A stretch of DNA of 64,000 nucleotides from Bryoerythrophyllum caledonicum (GCA_963971425.1 OZ020517.1:24376462-24440461), one strand, 5' to 3'. Shown: positions 35,178-47,159, counted from the first letter of the stretch. The notes: generated by a model not told the origin, from the sequence alone. Numbers and translations are program-made.

Positions 35178-35958
35178 CAGTGACTCACAAAAGTTGTTGG
35201 CCGCCCTAAAAATGGCTCTCATAAATTGAGAAATTAAAATTATAAAGTGAAATTTGGACATGTTATAATACATAAGGGAATCTACCTTCATGATGAATTT
35301 CACTTTAAATAGACTATTGTAAGACACATTTTTATTTGAATGAAATTTCTATGGAAATAAAAACTTTTTTGTGAGAAGTCAAAATGTTTCATTTTTTAAA
35401 TAGGAAGAATGTACATCTTGACTTGAGTCACATGTTACGAGTTTCATGAATTTGGGATTTTTATTCATTGAGATCTTATTGACTGAAATTTGACCCTAAA
35501 ATTTTGAAAACTTTATTTTTTACTCCATAAATTGCAAAAAAATACAATAAAAACACATATAGTTATTTGATTTTATTTTGTGTTTTTATTATATTTTTTT
35601 GCAATTTATGGAGTAAAAAATAAAGTTTTCAAAATTTTAGGGTCAAATTTCAGTCAATAAGATCTCAATGAATAAAAATCCCAAATTCATGAAACTTGTA
35701 ACATGTGACTCAAGTCAAGATGCACATTCTTCCTATTTAAAAAATGAAACATTTTGACTTCTCACAAAAAAGTTTTTATTTCCATAGAAATTTCATTCAA
35801 ATAAAAATGTGTCTTAAAATAGTCTATTTAAAGTGAAATTCATCATGAAGGTAGATTCCCTTATGTATTATAACATGTCCAAATTTCACTTTATAATTTT
35901 AATTTCTCAATTCATGAGAGCCATTTTTAGGGCTTCCCACAACTTTTGTGAGTCACTG
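35178..35958. mobile_element. 781-bp fold-back element, Tc1/mariner-type ends
   Basis: Two 380-bp arms (35178-35557 and 35579-35958) are nearly perfect inverse copies around a 21-nt spacer. Ends CAGTGACTCACAAAAGT / ACTTTTGTGAGTCACTG are flanked by TA (35176-35177, 35959-35960). CAGTG ends plus TA are typical of Tc1/mariner. The whole unit could fold into one long hairpin RNA if transcribed. The few arm differences suggest a young insertion. Confidence 0.9.
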
Positions 35959-36299
35959 TATCTTCATACTCTCTTTCTTTCCATATTTAAATGTCCCATG
36001 GTTTTTTTACTTTTCTATCCTCTTTGAAAAGGACTTTTAGGACATCTCTATTGTGGCAAATTTTTGCATCAAGATAAATATAGTGTAGAGAAATTTCACA
36101 AAAGAATAACAAATTATAGCAAATTCATTTTCACCTCACCTAACCAGGTTATTATTGTTGCTACTCCACAACATGGGAACTCACCAAATATACAAGGGAG
36201 CGCTGCACCAAGGCACACGCTTGGGAAGGTGGGAGTGAGAAGGTGGGAGGAGGGTGAGAGGGGTTGCCCCTAATTTTATGTTGGAGGAGAGCTCTCAAG

Positions 36300-36440
36300 G
36301 AAATTTGGGGTTGTAGGCTCAAAATTTGGCATAAACTCGTCCCAAAAAACCTCTGGATCCTCTAAAATAAGAAGGCAAAAAAAGGACCCCATGCCAATAA
36401 TCCTTTAGGAAAGAGGCGACCCGATTCAAATGCCCCACTT
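36300..36440 (-). repeat. Degenerate fourth copy of the GGGGCC MITE family
   Basis: AAACCTCTGGATCCTCTAAA, ATAAGAAGGCAAAAAAAGGA and CCCCATGCCAAT resemble the interior of copies at 24371-25270. The ends are lost. Confidence 0.4.
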
Positions 36441-36638
36441 GTTAAAAGGGTCAAATGTGGCCGCTGTATAAGCTCGAGTAATTTGTCGTGTTGAGCATGA
36501 TTTCATCCTTGCTCCCGCTTAATCATTTGTCTTTGCTTGTTGCACAACATGGAAATTGCAAAGATTCCCACCATCCTTGTTATAGGACTAAGGCACGAGA
36601 CCCACCCAAATTTGTGGTGCAATAATTGTTTCAGTTAA

Positions 36639-37039
36639 GAGCACCCGTACCGCTCTGGGTAGTGCAAGGGACGCCATCAAAAGCGAGGCAAGGCCATATG
36701 CTGGGTTGGAGAGCTATTTGAGCAACAACACCACACCGCGACCACAAAGCTTAGCCCTCCAACGAGCCCTTAATTAAGCACAATCCTCCACGGTACAACA
36801 CACAATTGGCTAGAGCACATGATAGCTTCCCCTCCAACCAACCTATGCCGTTGACAACCTAGTACTCCAAAAAATTTGGTGCTCTATCAACCTCACACCA
36901 AGATAGAGGGAAAACAACCAATTTTGGCATTCCTTTATGTTTGGAGTGCTCAAAGCTCTCAGCGGTGAGGAGCTTCCGCGGAAGCAGACATATTACATGC
37001 TTGTTGGTGCCCCTGTTGGCGCAACCGGCGGCCATGCTC
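36639..37039. mobile_element. 401-bp GAGCA-type MITE
   Basis: Left GAGCACCCGTACCGCTC and right CGGCGGCCATGCTC, flanked by TAA (36636-36638, 37040-37042). Terminal repeats are short and imperfect but the 3-bp duplication fits Harbinger, and the left end resembles that of the 3.5-kb element. Confidence 0.5.
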
Positions 37040-37204
37040 TAAGCAGAGGGATTCCACAATAAGTGGTATTTTCAAGCAAACGTGAACGGGACATTAATCT
37101 TTTACATCACACTGTACCTCACAAGTCACTACTACCATATCCAATGGCCGCTTTCAACACCACTTTGTCAAAAGAATTATTTTTCTTTGACGCAATGATT
37201 TGAA

Positions 37205-37320
37205 CACAATGGGTATCACCTAAGTATTACACGGATATCACCTAAACATTACAAGGATATCACTTATGCATCATACTGGTAGCACCTTGACATTACATGA
37301 GTAATCACCTAGACAAAAGC
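37205..37320 (+). repeat. GGATATCACCTAA minisatellite (second locus 48375-48465)
   Basis: Five units of about 24 bp with ATCACCTAA, then CATTACA and GGAT. The same array with flanks (GTATCACCT, CATTTTGAATCAATTATGTA) recurs inside the 7-kb piggyBac element, so a longer repeat of roughly 300 bp is shared by both loci. Confidence 0.65.
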
Positions 37321-37716
37321 ATTATATATTCCAAACTTTTGGACAATTCTCCATTTTGAATTAATTATGTACGAAAGCAACCACGGTGTAGGGAATTTCA
37401 AAGGCTCAACAATTCCACACACAACAGTCCAAATTACAGCTTTAGAATCATCTTGAAACATGTGTAGTTTGCACGTGCGCCTAGTCGATTAGGCACCGGG
37501 TCACTGGCTGAATGAGCACATGATGTGCATTTCTGCCCATGTTTTGAGGTCAAGTCATGGAAACCCATGCCTCATATTCCCCCATCCACACCCCTCCAGC
37601 CTAATCCTGTCCCCAAAAGCCACTTTTTGGCATTATCCCCCTGCTAATAAAAACACAGCCAGCTTATTTTAGGGCATCAGCATCAATTGGGAGGCCAACA
37701 AGGATCTCCTTAACCC

Positions 37717-38838
37717 TTAACCTCTAAAGGAAAAAGGAAAGGACCAACTGTCAAAAATGGGCTTTTTGAAAGTTCCGTCAGGTTCCTATGGTGTCAATTT
37801 CCAACATTCCACTTTGAAATTTTTACTGTAGAAGGAAGAAGAACTCCGGTCTTCGAAGGAGACGGGCGTGGATGTATTGTTTGTTCATTCTCTTCACTAA
37901 GCATATGGCCACGGGACATAGGCTAGTGTAATAGAACTACTTCCCCCTCTCGAGAGTAAACACTTTTCTACACTAATTGCCTTAGAGACAAATGTAGAAG
38001 GACATTGCTAAGACCTGAGTGGGAGAACAACTTTTTCCTATATCCAACATTTGATGAAAAAATTATAGGGTTTTGAATTTCAAATGGGAAGAGCGGGCAC
38101 ATTAGGCAACTCTAGAAACTCTTGTTGGGTCACTCTATTGAATATGAGATTTTCAATACTCGCAAGTAATATTATTTTCTTTCATATTGTCAAAAAAAAG
38201 TTCTTGTCTTTAGTGGAAAATAGCATATAACCCAAGTCAAACATTTTCACACATTGTCGGGCAAGGTACCAAAAAACCTTCTTCTTTTCCACATAAAAAT
38301 TAGAGATCTTCATATTTTTTGTTTTTAATTTTTTCCACAACAATATGTGGTGTAAGACTTCTTATTGACCATTTGGATTATAGATCTATAGCATGATAAG
38401 TTCACAAAAAAATAAAACGTGAATTGGCAAATTTTGCACCTCCGCTCCTTGCACAGTTGTTTTGAATATGCTACACCCCTCTTCTACCTCTAAAATTTGG
38501 TGTGTAAGGGACTAACATCATACTTAACACAATGGTAATAGATTTAGGCCTTGTGTAGTGCAAAAATTTGATAGCAAGTGAAGTAAAATTATGTTGATCC
38601 ACTAAACGTAGGGAAAAAGTTTAACCATTTGCTTGACTTCAAACACTATAATCTTTCAATCCGTGCGGTCAAAGGTTTTTAAATTTTGCAAGTATGTTTT
38701 TTTTATAAATCTTAATTTAGATCATATGGTGAAAAATAAAAAATAAAAGTATTTGTTTCCTTCTTTGTTCATTGCATTAGAATCCAATAAATTTCAAGTG
38801 TTTTTGGTGTCAAACTATCACGGTACCTTAGGGGTGAA
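37717..38838 (-). mobile_element. TTAA-family MITE carrying a kinase-gene fragment
   Basis: Left TTAACCTCTAAAGG at 37717 (a second TTAACCC at 37710) and right GGTACCTTAGGGG with TGAA instead of TTAA. It is interrupted at about 37832-37998 by a copy of the kinase-like gene's 3' end. The rest is colinear with 30997-32257. Confidence 0.75.
37832..37998 (+). repeat. Kinase-gene 3'-end copy inserted in a MITE
   Basis: GTATTGTTTGTTCATTCTC, CTAAGCATATGGCCACGGGA and AATAGAACTACTTCCCCCTC match 33597-33775 and 50373-50510. The flanking MITE sequence (TTTTTACTGTAGA / ATGTAGAAGGACATTGC) continues on both sides, so this was inserted after the MITE. Confidence 0.65.
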
Positions 38839-38872
38839 AGGTCAATGGTGGACCATATATATGGTCACATAA

Positions 38873-39745
38873 TTAACTCTTAAACCCTATATTTTCTTGA
38901 CAATTTTACACCAAAAACACTTCAAAATTGTGAATTCTAGCGCAAGGAGTAAGGAAAGAAACAAAAATATGTATTTCTAGTTTTAACCGTAGGATCTTAT
39001 TAAACACTTCATAAATAACATACTCACCAAATTTCATCGAGTTTGCTTGCACGGATTGACATTTTATAGTGTTTGAAGTAGAAACATTGGTTCATATTCA
39101 TCCTTGGGTTGAGTGGATCAACAAACTTTTACTTCACTAGGTGTCAACGTTTTGCACTACACAAGCTCCAAATTTTATGTCATCATGTTGATCATGATAC
39201 TAACTCCTTGTGCACCAATTTTTAGAGGTAGAGAAAGGATGTAGCATATTCAAAAACATTGTCCAAAGAGTGAAGGTTCAAAAATTGTGAGTTCACGTTT
39301 TTTTTGTTGGGAACAAAATATGTTTTAGAATGATAATCTGAACGGTCAACAAGTAGGTTTACACCACACCTTGTAACCTAAAAAATAAAAAGTGAAAAAT
39401 ATGAAGATCTCCAAGTTTTATGTGGAAGAGAAGAAGTTTTTTTGGTTCCTTGCCCAACAATGTGTAGCAATTTGTAAAAGTCTTTGACTTGGAATAAATT
39501 GCATTTTCTCTCTAAAGAAAATAAATGTTTTTGGACAATATGAAAGGAAACAATATTACTTCATAGAATTGAAAATCTCAAATTTACTAAAGATGGCATA
39601 ATTGTTTTAAAAATTATACTTCTATGTACCTCTTGTCTTCTTGCATCGCTGTACAAAATTTCAAGAATTCCAAATATAAATTGCAACCATGAAAACGTGC
39701 CCAAGATTTACAAAAGCCCACCTCGAGACTTTTTCGTTTAGGGAT
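38873..39745 (+). mobile_element. TTAA-family MITE, diverged
   Basis: Starts TTAACTCTTAAACCCTATAT at 38873, just 35 bp after the previous copy. Family landmarks are AACACTTCAAAATTGTGAAT and TTTTTAGAGGTAGAGAAAGG. The right end is unclear, perhaps at GTTTAGGGATTAA near 39745. Confidence 0.6.
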
Positions 39746-40075
39746 TAACATACAAAACATGTACTAAAATTTAGCAAGACATACACCTTTGGATAGAAGA
39801 TTCTTCAACTAACATCTTTCATTTGGAGGGTATTTCAATATCTGAACATTATCATGCTCAAATACAATACCATACATGTAGTATATATTACCATTTTGTA
39901 ACTTCTCAAGCACCTAGTAAGGTTCTAAGTAAAAATTGTCATGTGTTATTGGATTGGGCTCAACACAAATACAAACTTCTGTAACTATCGTATACATCAA
40001 TTTCTACACATTGTATGTCAAACACATAGAAAACATCATATTCCAACCAAGTGTGGCTTCTCTGACCTTGAAGGG

Positions 40076-40700
40076 TTAACCCTTTAATTCTTTTGACAAT
40101 TTCACACAAAAAAAACACTTCAAATTGTTGATTCTAATGTAAAGAGTGGAGAAGGAAACAAAAATGTTTACTTCCAATAATAATGAATATATCTTAATTA
40201 AGACTTCTTTAATAACATTCTTGCGAAATTTTATAAACTTTGTGTGCTTGGATTGAAAGATTATAGTGTTCAAAGTAGAGAAAAATGTTCACTTTCTTCC
40301 ATGCGTTTAGGGGATCAGCTGACATTGACTTTATTTAGTCTCAAATTTTGCGCTACACAAGGTCTAAGTTTCTCCATCATGTCAAATATGATCTTAGTTC
40401 CTTGGACACCAATTTTTGGAAGTAGAAAGAGGGAGCAATTTCAAAATAATTGTGCGAGGAGTGGAGATTCAAAAATTGCCATTACACGTTTATGTTTTAG
40501 TGAACTACATATGTTTTTGAGATAGGATCCAAATTTTCAATAAGAAGGTTAAGACCACATCTTGTGGTAAGGAAAATAAAAAGTAAAAAACTTAAGATCT
40601 CTATTTTGTGGAAAACAAGAAGTTGTTTTAGTACCTTGCCGGAAAATGTGTGGAAATGTTTGACTTGGATTGAAATGCTTTCTCACACTAAAGACACAAT
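40076..40700 (+). mobile_element. TTAA-family MITE, diverged and right-truncated
   Basis: Starts TTAACCCTTTAATTCTTTTG, with AACACTTCAAATTGTTGATT and GGTCTAAGTTTCTCCATCAT in family order. The right end is not recognisable beyond about 40700. Confidence 0.6.
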
Positions 40701-41503
40701 TGTATTATGACAAATCAAAGAAACTATTATTATTTATCTATATGAAATTTTTGATGTCAATAGAAAATTGTAGCAGACTTTTTGGAGCTACTCAACACCC
40801 CAATTTTGAAAATGTTCCAAACTTATACGAATCAAAGCGGAAGTTTTGTATGGGATAAGAGAGATCAACAATCACAAAACAATGAAGAATCTCTTAAAAA
40901 AATCATCCCAAATTTAAGACCAAAATAATCTTGCATGTCCATGTATTTTAGTATATTTTGTGTAGTTTGAGTTATATTTCTAGCTTTTCAAGGAGTTCTA
41001 TAATCCCAAATCATGATATGATTTGTGCAGAGTGTTCATATAATGTGTGCGCAAATTTTTAGTTCACATTTCACAACCTAATTCCTCATGGATTTCATGC
41101 AAATTGAGTTTTAACACCTCTAGAGTCCCATTTTGGGTCCCATGGGCAATAAAGGGATTGCCCTTTAGGGCCAAACGATCATATATGGGTCGTTTTGGCA
41201 CAAGAACCTTTGTAGCAAGCACTAGAGGCCACCTCAAAGGAAAAAATAGACCATAACTTAGACACGGAGGAAGATGGGCATGTATTGAAACCATTGCCAC
41301 GACAATTAGTGCAAGCATCGGCGAGCAACAGCGATTTCCTTGATACGAGTATGTAGATTTTCAAGCTGAAATGTATCCAATGCGTAGATGTCATCATGCA
41401 TGATCTTCAACACTTGTAGATTCTCAGAGGCAACAAAAGCTCATTGGCCTCAAGAAAGGGATAAGGTTGTCGGGCTCTACAAAACAATGAAATAATATCA
41501 TGC

Positions 41504-41830
41504 TTAATCCCTAACGGACCATTTCTCCTTAGGAGGACGTTTCTTATTTTAGAGAAGTTCCTACTGTTTCAATTTTGATCATGAAAATTTGAAGATTTGA
41601 ATGAAGATGTGGCATAGTAGTAGCTTTATAGGAATATAATTTTTTTTCATACTAGACCTTTAAAAAGAATGTTGTGCTATTCTCAGTGCAAAACTAAGGA
41701 GTGCGAGCAACTCTAAAATTTTGCTAGTAGTTTCTTTTGAGATTAAGACTTTTCATTCATATAAAGATATTAGTAATTACTATCATTTAAGATGTCAAAA
41801 AAAATCTTGTCTTTTATGTATACAAACATT
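41504..41830 (-). mobile_element. Possible end of another TTAA element
   Basis: TTAATCCCTAACGGACCATT resembles the CCCCTAA end, and AAAAAAAATCTTGTCTTTTA near 41800 matches the family interior. No right border. Confidence 0.3.
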
Positions 41831-41838
41831 TAATCCAG

Positions 41839-41960
41839 GCGCATCCCCATGAGGTTGTGCGCATGGGGGGCTGGGCACGTTTGCTGAGGAGGTTGGGCGC
41901 ACGAGCTTAGAGCCGCACACGCGCATGGAGGGGGTTGGGCGCGTGCAGCCTGTTTGGAGG
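41839..41960 (-). repeat. GC-rich GGTTGGGCGCGTG minisatellite
   Basis: Irregular units of 25-30 bp with GGTTGGGCGC and GCGCATGG(G/A)GG. Read inverted it is the same motif (GCGCCCGACC) as the arrays at 52140-52470 and 52890-53065. Confidence 0.6.
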
Positions 41961-42276
41961 TGGGATTGTGGAGTTGTTTGCATATATTTATTCACACCAC
42001 TAAAACCACAAAATGTTAAACTTTTAATTGATTTCGAGATGGGCATTACACACCATTACATCACGATGCTAGTCTATATTGCAAAAGGATCAAAAATTTA
42101 CTTTGACTATCAAAACACCAAGCCAAAATTGCTACATCTCATAGCGAAAGCAAGCGTCCGGTACTTTAAAGTTGAATGGCTTTGCCAATAGCTCCTCAAC
42201 CACTTTGGAGATTGACCACTGATTAATTGGATCTCGCTCCAATAACTTGTGAATCTTTACTTGAAAAGCAATGTAG

Positions 42277-42577
42277 TTGACGATTGATAAATATCTCAAG
42301 AAACAAGACCTCTATAACAACCTTGACACAATCGCAGAAAACTTCCCTAACATAGAAAAATGGACTGGCAACAACAACATAGACAATGAACTCTCTACAA
42401 ACATCTGGAAGAATGCCACCATCTCCGACTCGCAAATAACATGCCTCATCAAATTCCGTACCGATCAATTTATAGGAAACGCCCGAAAACAACTCTTCTT
42501 TGGAATAGAAAGATTCCCATCTATAACATGCCCCATATGCACTTCCACGGACCCCGACACATGGCTACATGTTTTAC
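42277..42577 (+). pseudogene. LINE ORF2 C-terminal region, part 1
   Basis: Plus-strand frame with FRTDQFIGNARKQLFFGI and the start of a zinc-finger CPICTSTDPDTWLH, as found after the reverse-transcriptase domain of non-LTR retrotransposons. It is cut at LHVLL by the TTAA of the 7-kb piggyBac element and resumes at 49591. The RT domain itself is not in the window, so this is a 5'-truncated copy. Confidence 0.7.
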
Positions 42578-43319
42578 TTAACCCCTAAGAGCCCAAGTGT
42601 ACCTGCGGGGTACGTTCTGGATTTTGGGCATGTACCTTTGAATGGAAAAAATGCTCCGATTCTTACGAAAATTTTACAGGGAATTGTTCTTGATGAAATC
42701 TATTTGGGGATCTTTTCAAAAGTGGATTTGGATATATGGTTCAAAAGTTATTAACCATCAAAGGTGAAAGTGGGGACTCTGGCCTATAGGGGCAGCCATG
42801 TCAACCAATGGAATTTGAGAACAAAACTGGACCACTATGGTCGGTTAGAAAGGGCGAGGAAGAGGGGGCAACAGAAATCATGGGTGGCAGTGAAAAGAAG
42901 TTCAAGTCTGCACTGTTGAGCTCGAGGTCCAAACACTATCGATTATCTAATATAGTAATTTTTTATTTAAAAAATATATTTAAAAAATATATTTATATTA
43001 AAAAATTCAGATAATTGTTGGCAGCCAAAGCTGCGGACCAGGAATGAGAACACAACAGTCTTCTTCAACAACTTGAAGGTGCGACCATGCATCAATACAC
43101 CACCCTTCTTTAGCAGCTTGATAATGCATTGTGAAGATATAGACTTGAAGGTGCACTCTGAAGGTGCGGATGCATTGACGTAGTCTACACCTTTCTGACC
43201 CACCGTCAACGCCGTACACATGCTCACAGCTGGAGCTCCGCCATTTGCTCCTCCAAGCGGAGTGATTACCTACAGCTTCACCAGCCCACGTCACCTGCAA
43301 CTCCACTAGATCAACTCTG

Positions 43320-43660
43320 ACTTTGTCGGTCAAGCTGAACCTCGTGAAATTATTATCGCGCATGGAGACTTGGTCATCATGCAAGAATACAATGCAAGAG
43401 CATACAGTGCAATGCACAAGTTTCAATAATGCTACTTCAATGTTCACCTTCCATAGACAAGCATCATCAACAAAATTCTACATAAACCCATGGTATCACA
43501 AGTATCAGTCACAGAGTTGACACGTTGTAGATCTTTCGGAGTGGAAAGAGACTCGGTTCACTAGCGTACCTGAGGAGCTTGAGCGTGAATATTGTTGGGA
43601 GGACGCATGCAAATTCAAGGAGCTGAAGGTATGTACGTTCCTGATGAGGTGAGTGTGGAA
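43320..43660 (+). other. Possible captured host exon inside piggyBac
   Basis: Frames with good residue patterns occur: HGDLVIMQEYNARAYSAMH near 43365, then after shifts VVDLSEWKETRFTSVPEEL and YCWEDACKFKELK, ending at AAG followed by GTATGT (43630), a strong splice donor. This looks like a decayed gene exon. A 2OG-oxygenase (AlkB-like) origin of the first piece is only a faint resemblance. Confidence 0.25.
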
Positions 43661-44099
43661 GAGCTTTGTTGGCCTCCAGAATTCCTGCACAACATCGATT
43701 TCAACAGTGAAAATAGACCCAAACGAGTGAGATTACACATTCAAGCAATTGTGAAAGGAGATAATCCTGGTACTACATACATGGAGGATGAAGAGCTTGG
43801 TATACACAGGAGAGACGGAGAGCATGGCACAGTGACAGAGGATATGTACACTACCATTGAGAGAGAGGAGAGAGTAACTGGCATTGAGAGGAAGTTGGAG
43901 AGCTTCACACAGTGAGAGAAGAAGTTATTTTCCTTGAAGAAGACGTCGAGGAGGAGGAGCGTGGAGATCTAGCCGTTGAAGCAAGGAATACATGCATGGG
44001 CGGGGTTCAGTCTGGGGAGGCGCGCCAGCCTGCTCCTGCATTAGCGTGGACATGAGGCCTGTCAATGCGCTCCGACAGTCTGTGTCTGCGGCGGCCTAC

Positions 44100-44560
44100 G
44101 GGAAGAAGGCGACATGGACGAGGTCTCGCGGGGGGGAGGGGGGTATCGAGAGGGGCAAGGGAGGCAAGGGGGGTATCGGGAGTGGCGGGGGAGGGTATCG
44201 GGAGGGGCGGGCGGGGAACTGAGAGGGGCAAGGGGGGCAAGGGGGGTATCGGGGTGGAGGTACAGGGGGACGGGGGGGAAGGGGGGGGGAAGGGGGTATT
44301 GAGGGCGGGTTCAGGGGGGTATCGGGGGTGGGTTTAGGGGGGGTATTATGAGAGGGGTTAGAGGGGTTATTAGAGGAGGGGTTAGGGGATATTAGGCGAG
44401 GAATTTGGGGGTGTTAGGGGAGGGGTTTGGGGGGTGTTAGGGGGGTATTAGTGGAGGGGTTAGGGGGGTGTTAGGGGGGTATTAGTGGAGGGGTTAGGGG
44501 GGGCGGGTGGGTATTGGGGGGGGGTGGGGGAATACCAGGGGGGGTAGGGGGGTATTACGA
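44100..44560 (+). repeat. G-rich array (GGGGTATTAGGGGAGGGGTT)
   Basis: Long runs of G4 to G9 separated by TATT, TTA, TATC or A. In-frame parts encode Gly/Arg-rich repeats (GGYREGQGRQGG). There are dozens of potential G-quadruplexes on the plus strand, directly upstream of the transposase. Confidence 0.85.
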
Positions 44561-46396
44561 GGGTTTTAAGGATGGGCATGGGGGATATTGGGGGGAAAGG
44601 GAGGTTTTTGAGGATGGTTATCAAAGTGGAACTAGAGGCAATCGAGGAGGGAATAGAAGGGGTTGGGGAGGGATGAGAGGGAGTCGAGGAGGAATGAGAG
44701 GGGATTGGAGGAGGAGACATGAAAGTAAGGTTGGAGGTCATGCATGAGTGGAAGGGAGCCTTGAAAGGGTGGGGGTGGACATGCAAGGTAGAGGAAGGAC
44801 AATTCAAGAAGACATTAATATTGCGGATCATGACAAGGATATTGGTATTATAGATATGATCATTCAACATTATGAGGATTATAATGATATTGTGGGCGAA
44901 TGATATGGCAAGGAAGGAATGCATGAACAAACAATTCCACATGGATTTGGCCCTATTTTACAACCACATATTGATGGGGAAGAATTGAACCTTCCAATTT
45001 TACATGACGAGAGCGATGATATTTATAAGAGTTCGAGTGAGGACAATGGTACAATTCTTGGTGAAGGATATTGACATTCCATGTTTGAAAGTATTTTTGG
45101 TGATATGTTTGTACATGGGTATGAAAAGACAACCAAATATGCAAAGTTATTGGTATCAGAAAGATTCGGTTCTCCATTGCTCTACTATATCAAACCTAAT
45201 GACAAGAACCCGATTTTTCTCCATTATGAGATGTTTACATGTTACTGATGCAAATACGTATGTAAGAAATAGAGAGCTTCCTGGATATGACAAAATAGGG
45301 CAAATTCGATGGCTCGTAACTTCTATACGGGATAATTGTAAAAGAATTTGGCATTTAGGTAAATTTTGTACGGTGGATGAAATGATGGTTAGATATAAAT
45401 GTATATATTACCCACTACGTCAAAATATGCCACAGAAACCGCAAAAGTGGGGAATAAAAATATGGTGTGTAGCATGTTCTACTACAAAGTATGTTTGGAA
45501 TTTTGAGGTGTATTGCGGTAAAACACCGGTTGCGAACAATCTTCCACCAACTTCACGAGGAGAGCCTCAACTAGCTCACAAAGTTGTTTTAGACTTGGTT
45601 CAAGACATTGGACATAGAGGACGTGTTTTGGTCATGGATAATTATTTTACAAGTATAGTGCTATTCTTGAGTTTATTAGATCGTGGCATTTATGCGACAG
45701 GTACAATTAGATCTAATAGAGTTGGCATTCCTAGTATATGTAAAAATATTAGAGCATTTGCTAGAGAGCGATAAGGTATTTTTGCGTGGAGAATGCATTC
45801 ATCACGGAAATGTGCATGCGTCATTTGAAAAGACAAGAAACCTGTTATTTTGCTTTCTATGCATGCATTGCCTCGAGTAACTCTTGGTTTTTCAGAAGTT
45901 ACGGTTCCTCGACAAAACGAAGCCATTCGTGAAAATATAACGACATCACCAATTCATTTGGAATATACTATACATATGAGAGGTGTGGATGTTGCCGATC
46001 AACTAAGGGCGTCGTATGCTACTCAAGATCGCACGCACAAGTGGTGGCATAGGATTTTTTTTTTCTTGCTAGATATGACATTGATAAATATGTATGTTAT
46101 TTATGTAGAAAAATGCAAATCCTGCTCTCCACCTAGGATCCTCTAACACATTTACAATTTATGGAAGAAATGTGTAAGGCATTGACCAAGAATTGGCAAA
46201 GAGGAGACGTGCGTGAAGTTTTTGCAATGTTTAATCGAGGATCCGTATGTTATCCGGTAATATCGGACAATCCTCGTGGGGTATGTGTTATTTGCAATGC
46301 ACAACCTCGTACTTATTGTCCAACATGTGGATATAGATTCATGTGTTTCAAAAAAGGGTGTTTCCAAATATGGCATGAGCGCCTCAACCGTAGATA
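44514..46396 (+). pseudogene. piggyBac (PGBD/DDE_Tnp_1_7) transposase, lightly broken
   Basis: Cut-and-paste transposase of the 7-kb element. The N-terminus is Gly/Arg-rich (GGVGGYYEGFKDGHGG, RGSRGGMRGDWRRR), then, after TGA at 44745, acidic (HDKDIGIIDMIIQHYEDYND, HDESDDIYKSSSED). The frame shifts near 45040-45100 into the catalytic domain: first Asp in FCTVDEMMVRYK, second in VLVMDNYFTS, third in MRGVDVADQLRASY with THKWWHRIFFFLLD. In that frame two stops occur, TAA 45772-45774 and TGA 45826-45828 (replacing Trp before KDKKPV). One further shift near 46130 leads to the C-terminal Cys-rich finger (CVICNAQPRTYCPTCGYRF, CFKKGCFQIWHE). All catalytic residues remain, so inactivation is recent. 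Introns are not needed to explain it. Confidence 0.88.
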
Positions 46397-47159
46397 GATA
46401 AATGTCTAGTTTGACTGTTAATAGCATATGTCAATTTATGTATTTTTTAATACATAAACAAAGAATGTTTTTTGTGAATTTACTATCTATGTCTAACAAA
46501 TATTATGAGTTTATGTATATCACACAAATGTCTAACAAAATTTTGTGCCTAACAAATGTCTACCAACTGTCTATATCTAACCACTATCTATGCCTAATAA
46601 ATGTCTATGTCTAACATACGTCTCTAACAAATGTTTATGTCTAACAAATATTGGTGTCTAATATATGTGTTTCATCCATATATTTCATTAATACAACATA
46701 TTGTTGATTTGCACTCCTAATTCAATTTTTTTTTGACATATCACGATTAATTTATTGGAAAACGGATTAAATATTGAATGATAATCCAAACGGTCAACTT
46801 AAAAGATTTCGCCATATATTGTTTTCAAAAGTTAAAAATATCAACATATTTTGATTTTATGTAGAAAAGATATAGGGCTTTCCCACCCTTGTCTAGGATG
46901 TATCAATAGTGTTTGACTTGGATGTCCAAATAAAGTTTGAATATTACATCCACAAACCACGTGAAAGTATTTGTTCCAAATAACATGTGAAAAAATCATT
47001 TGTTTTCCAAACATGCTTTCATATTGTCAAATAAGTTCACATATTTCTTACTACAACATCAAAGATGAGGAGAAGAAAATCATATGATTGCATTTCAAAA
47101 CCATTACATGCCTAAGGTAGTTTAGAGTAATCACTATACCTTTGATGCAAAATCGAGAA

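Noticed and set aside
37205-37320. CRISPR-like regular repeats
   Set aside because: Repeats and spacers are not uniform, the genome is a plant's, and the array is an ordinary minisatellite.
44460-44942. Pro-rich minus-strand ORF of 160 codons
   Set aside because: Complement of the G-rich array; low complexity, and the opposite strand makes sense as the transposase N-terminus.
45683-45880. Apparent separate ORF overlapping the end of the first transposase frame
   Set aside because: The original frame, read through two stops, matches piggyBac conservation (WRMHSSRK, KDKKPVILLS), so the other frame is a shadow.
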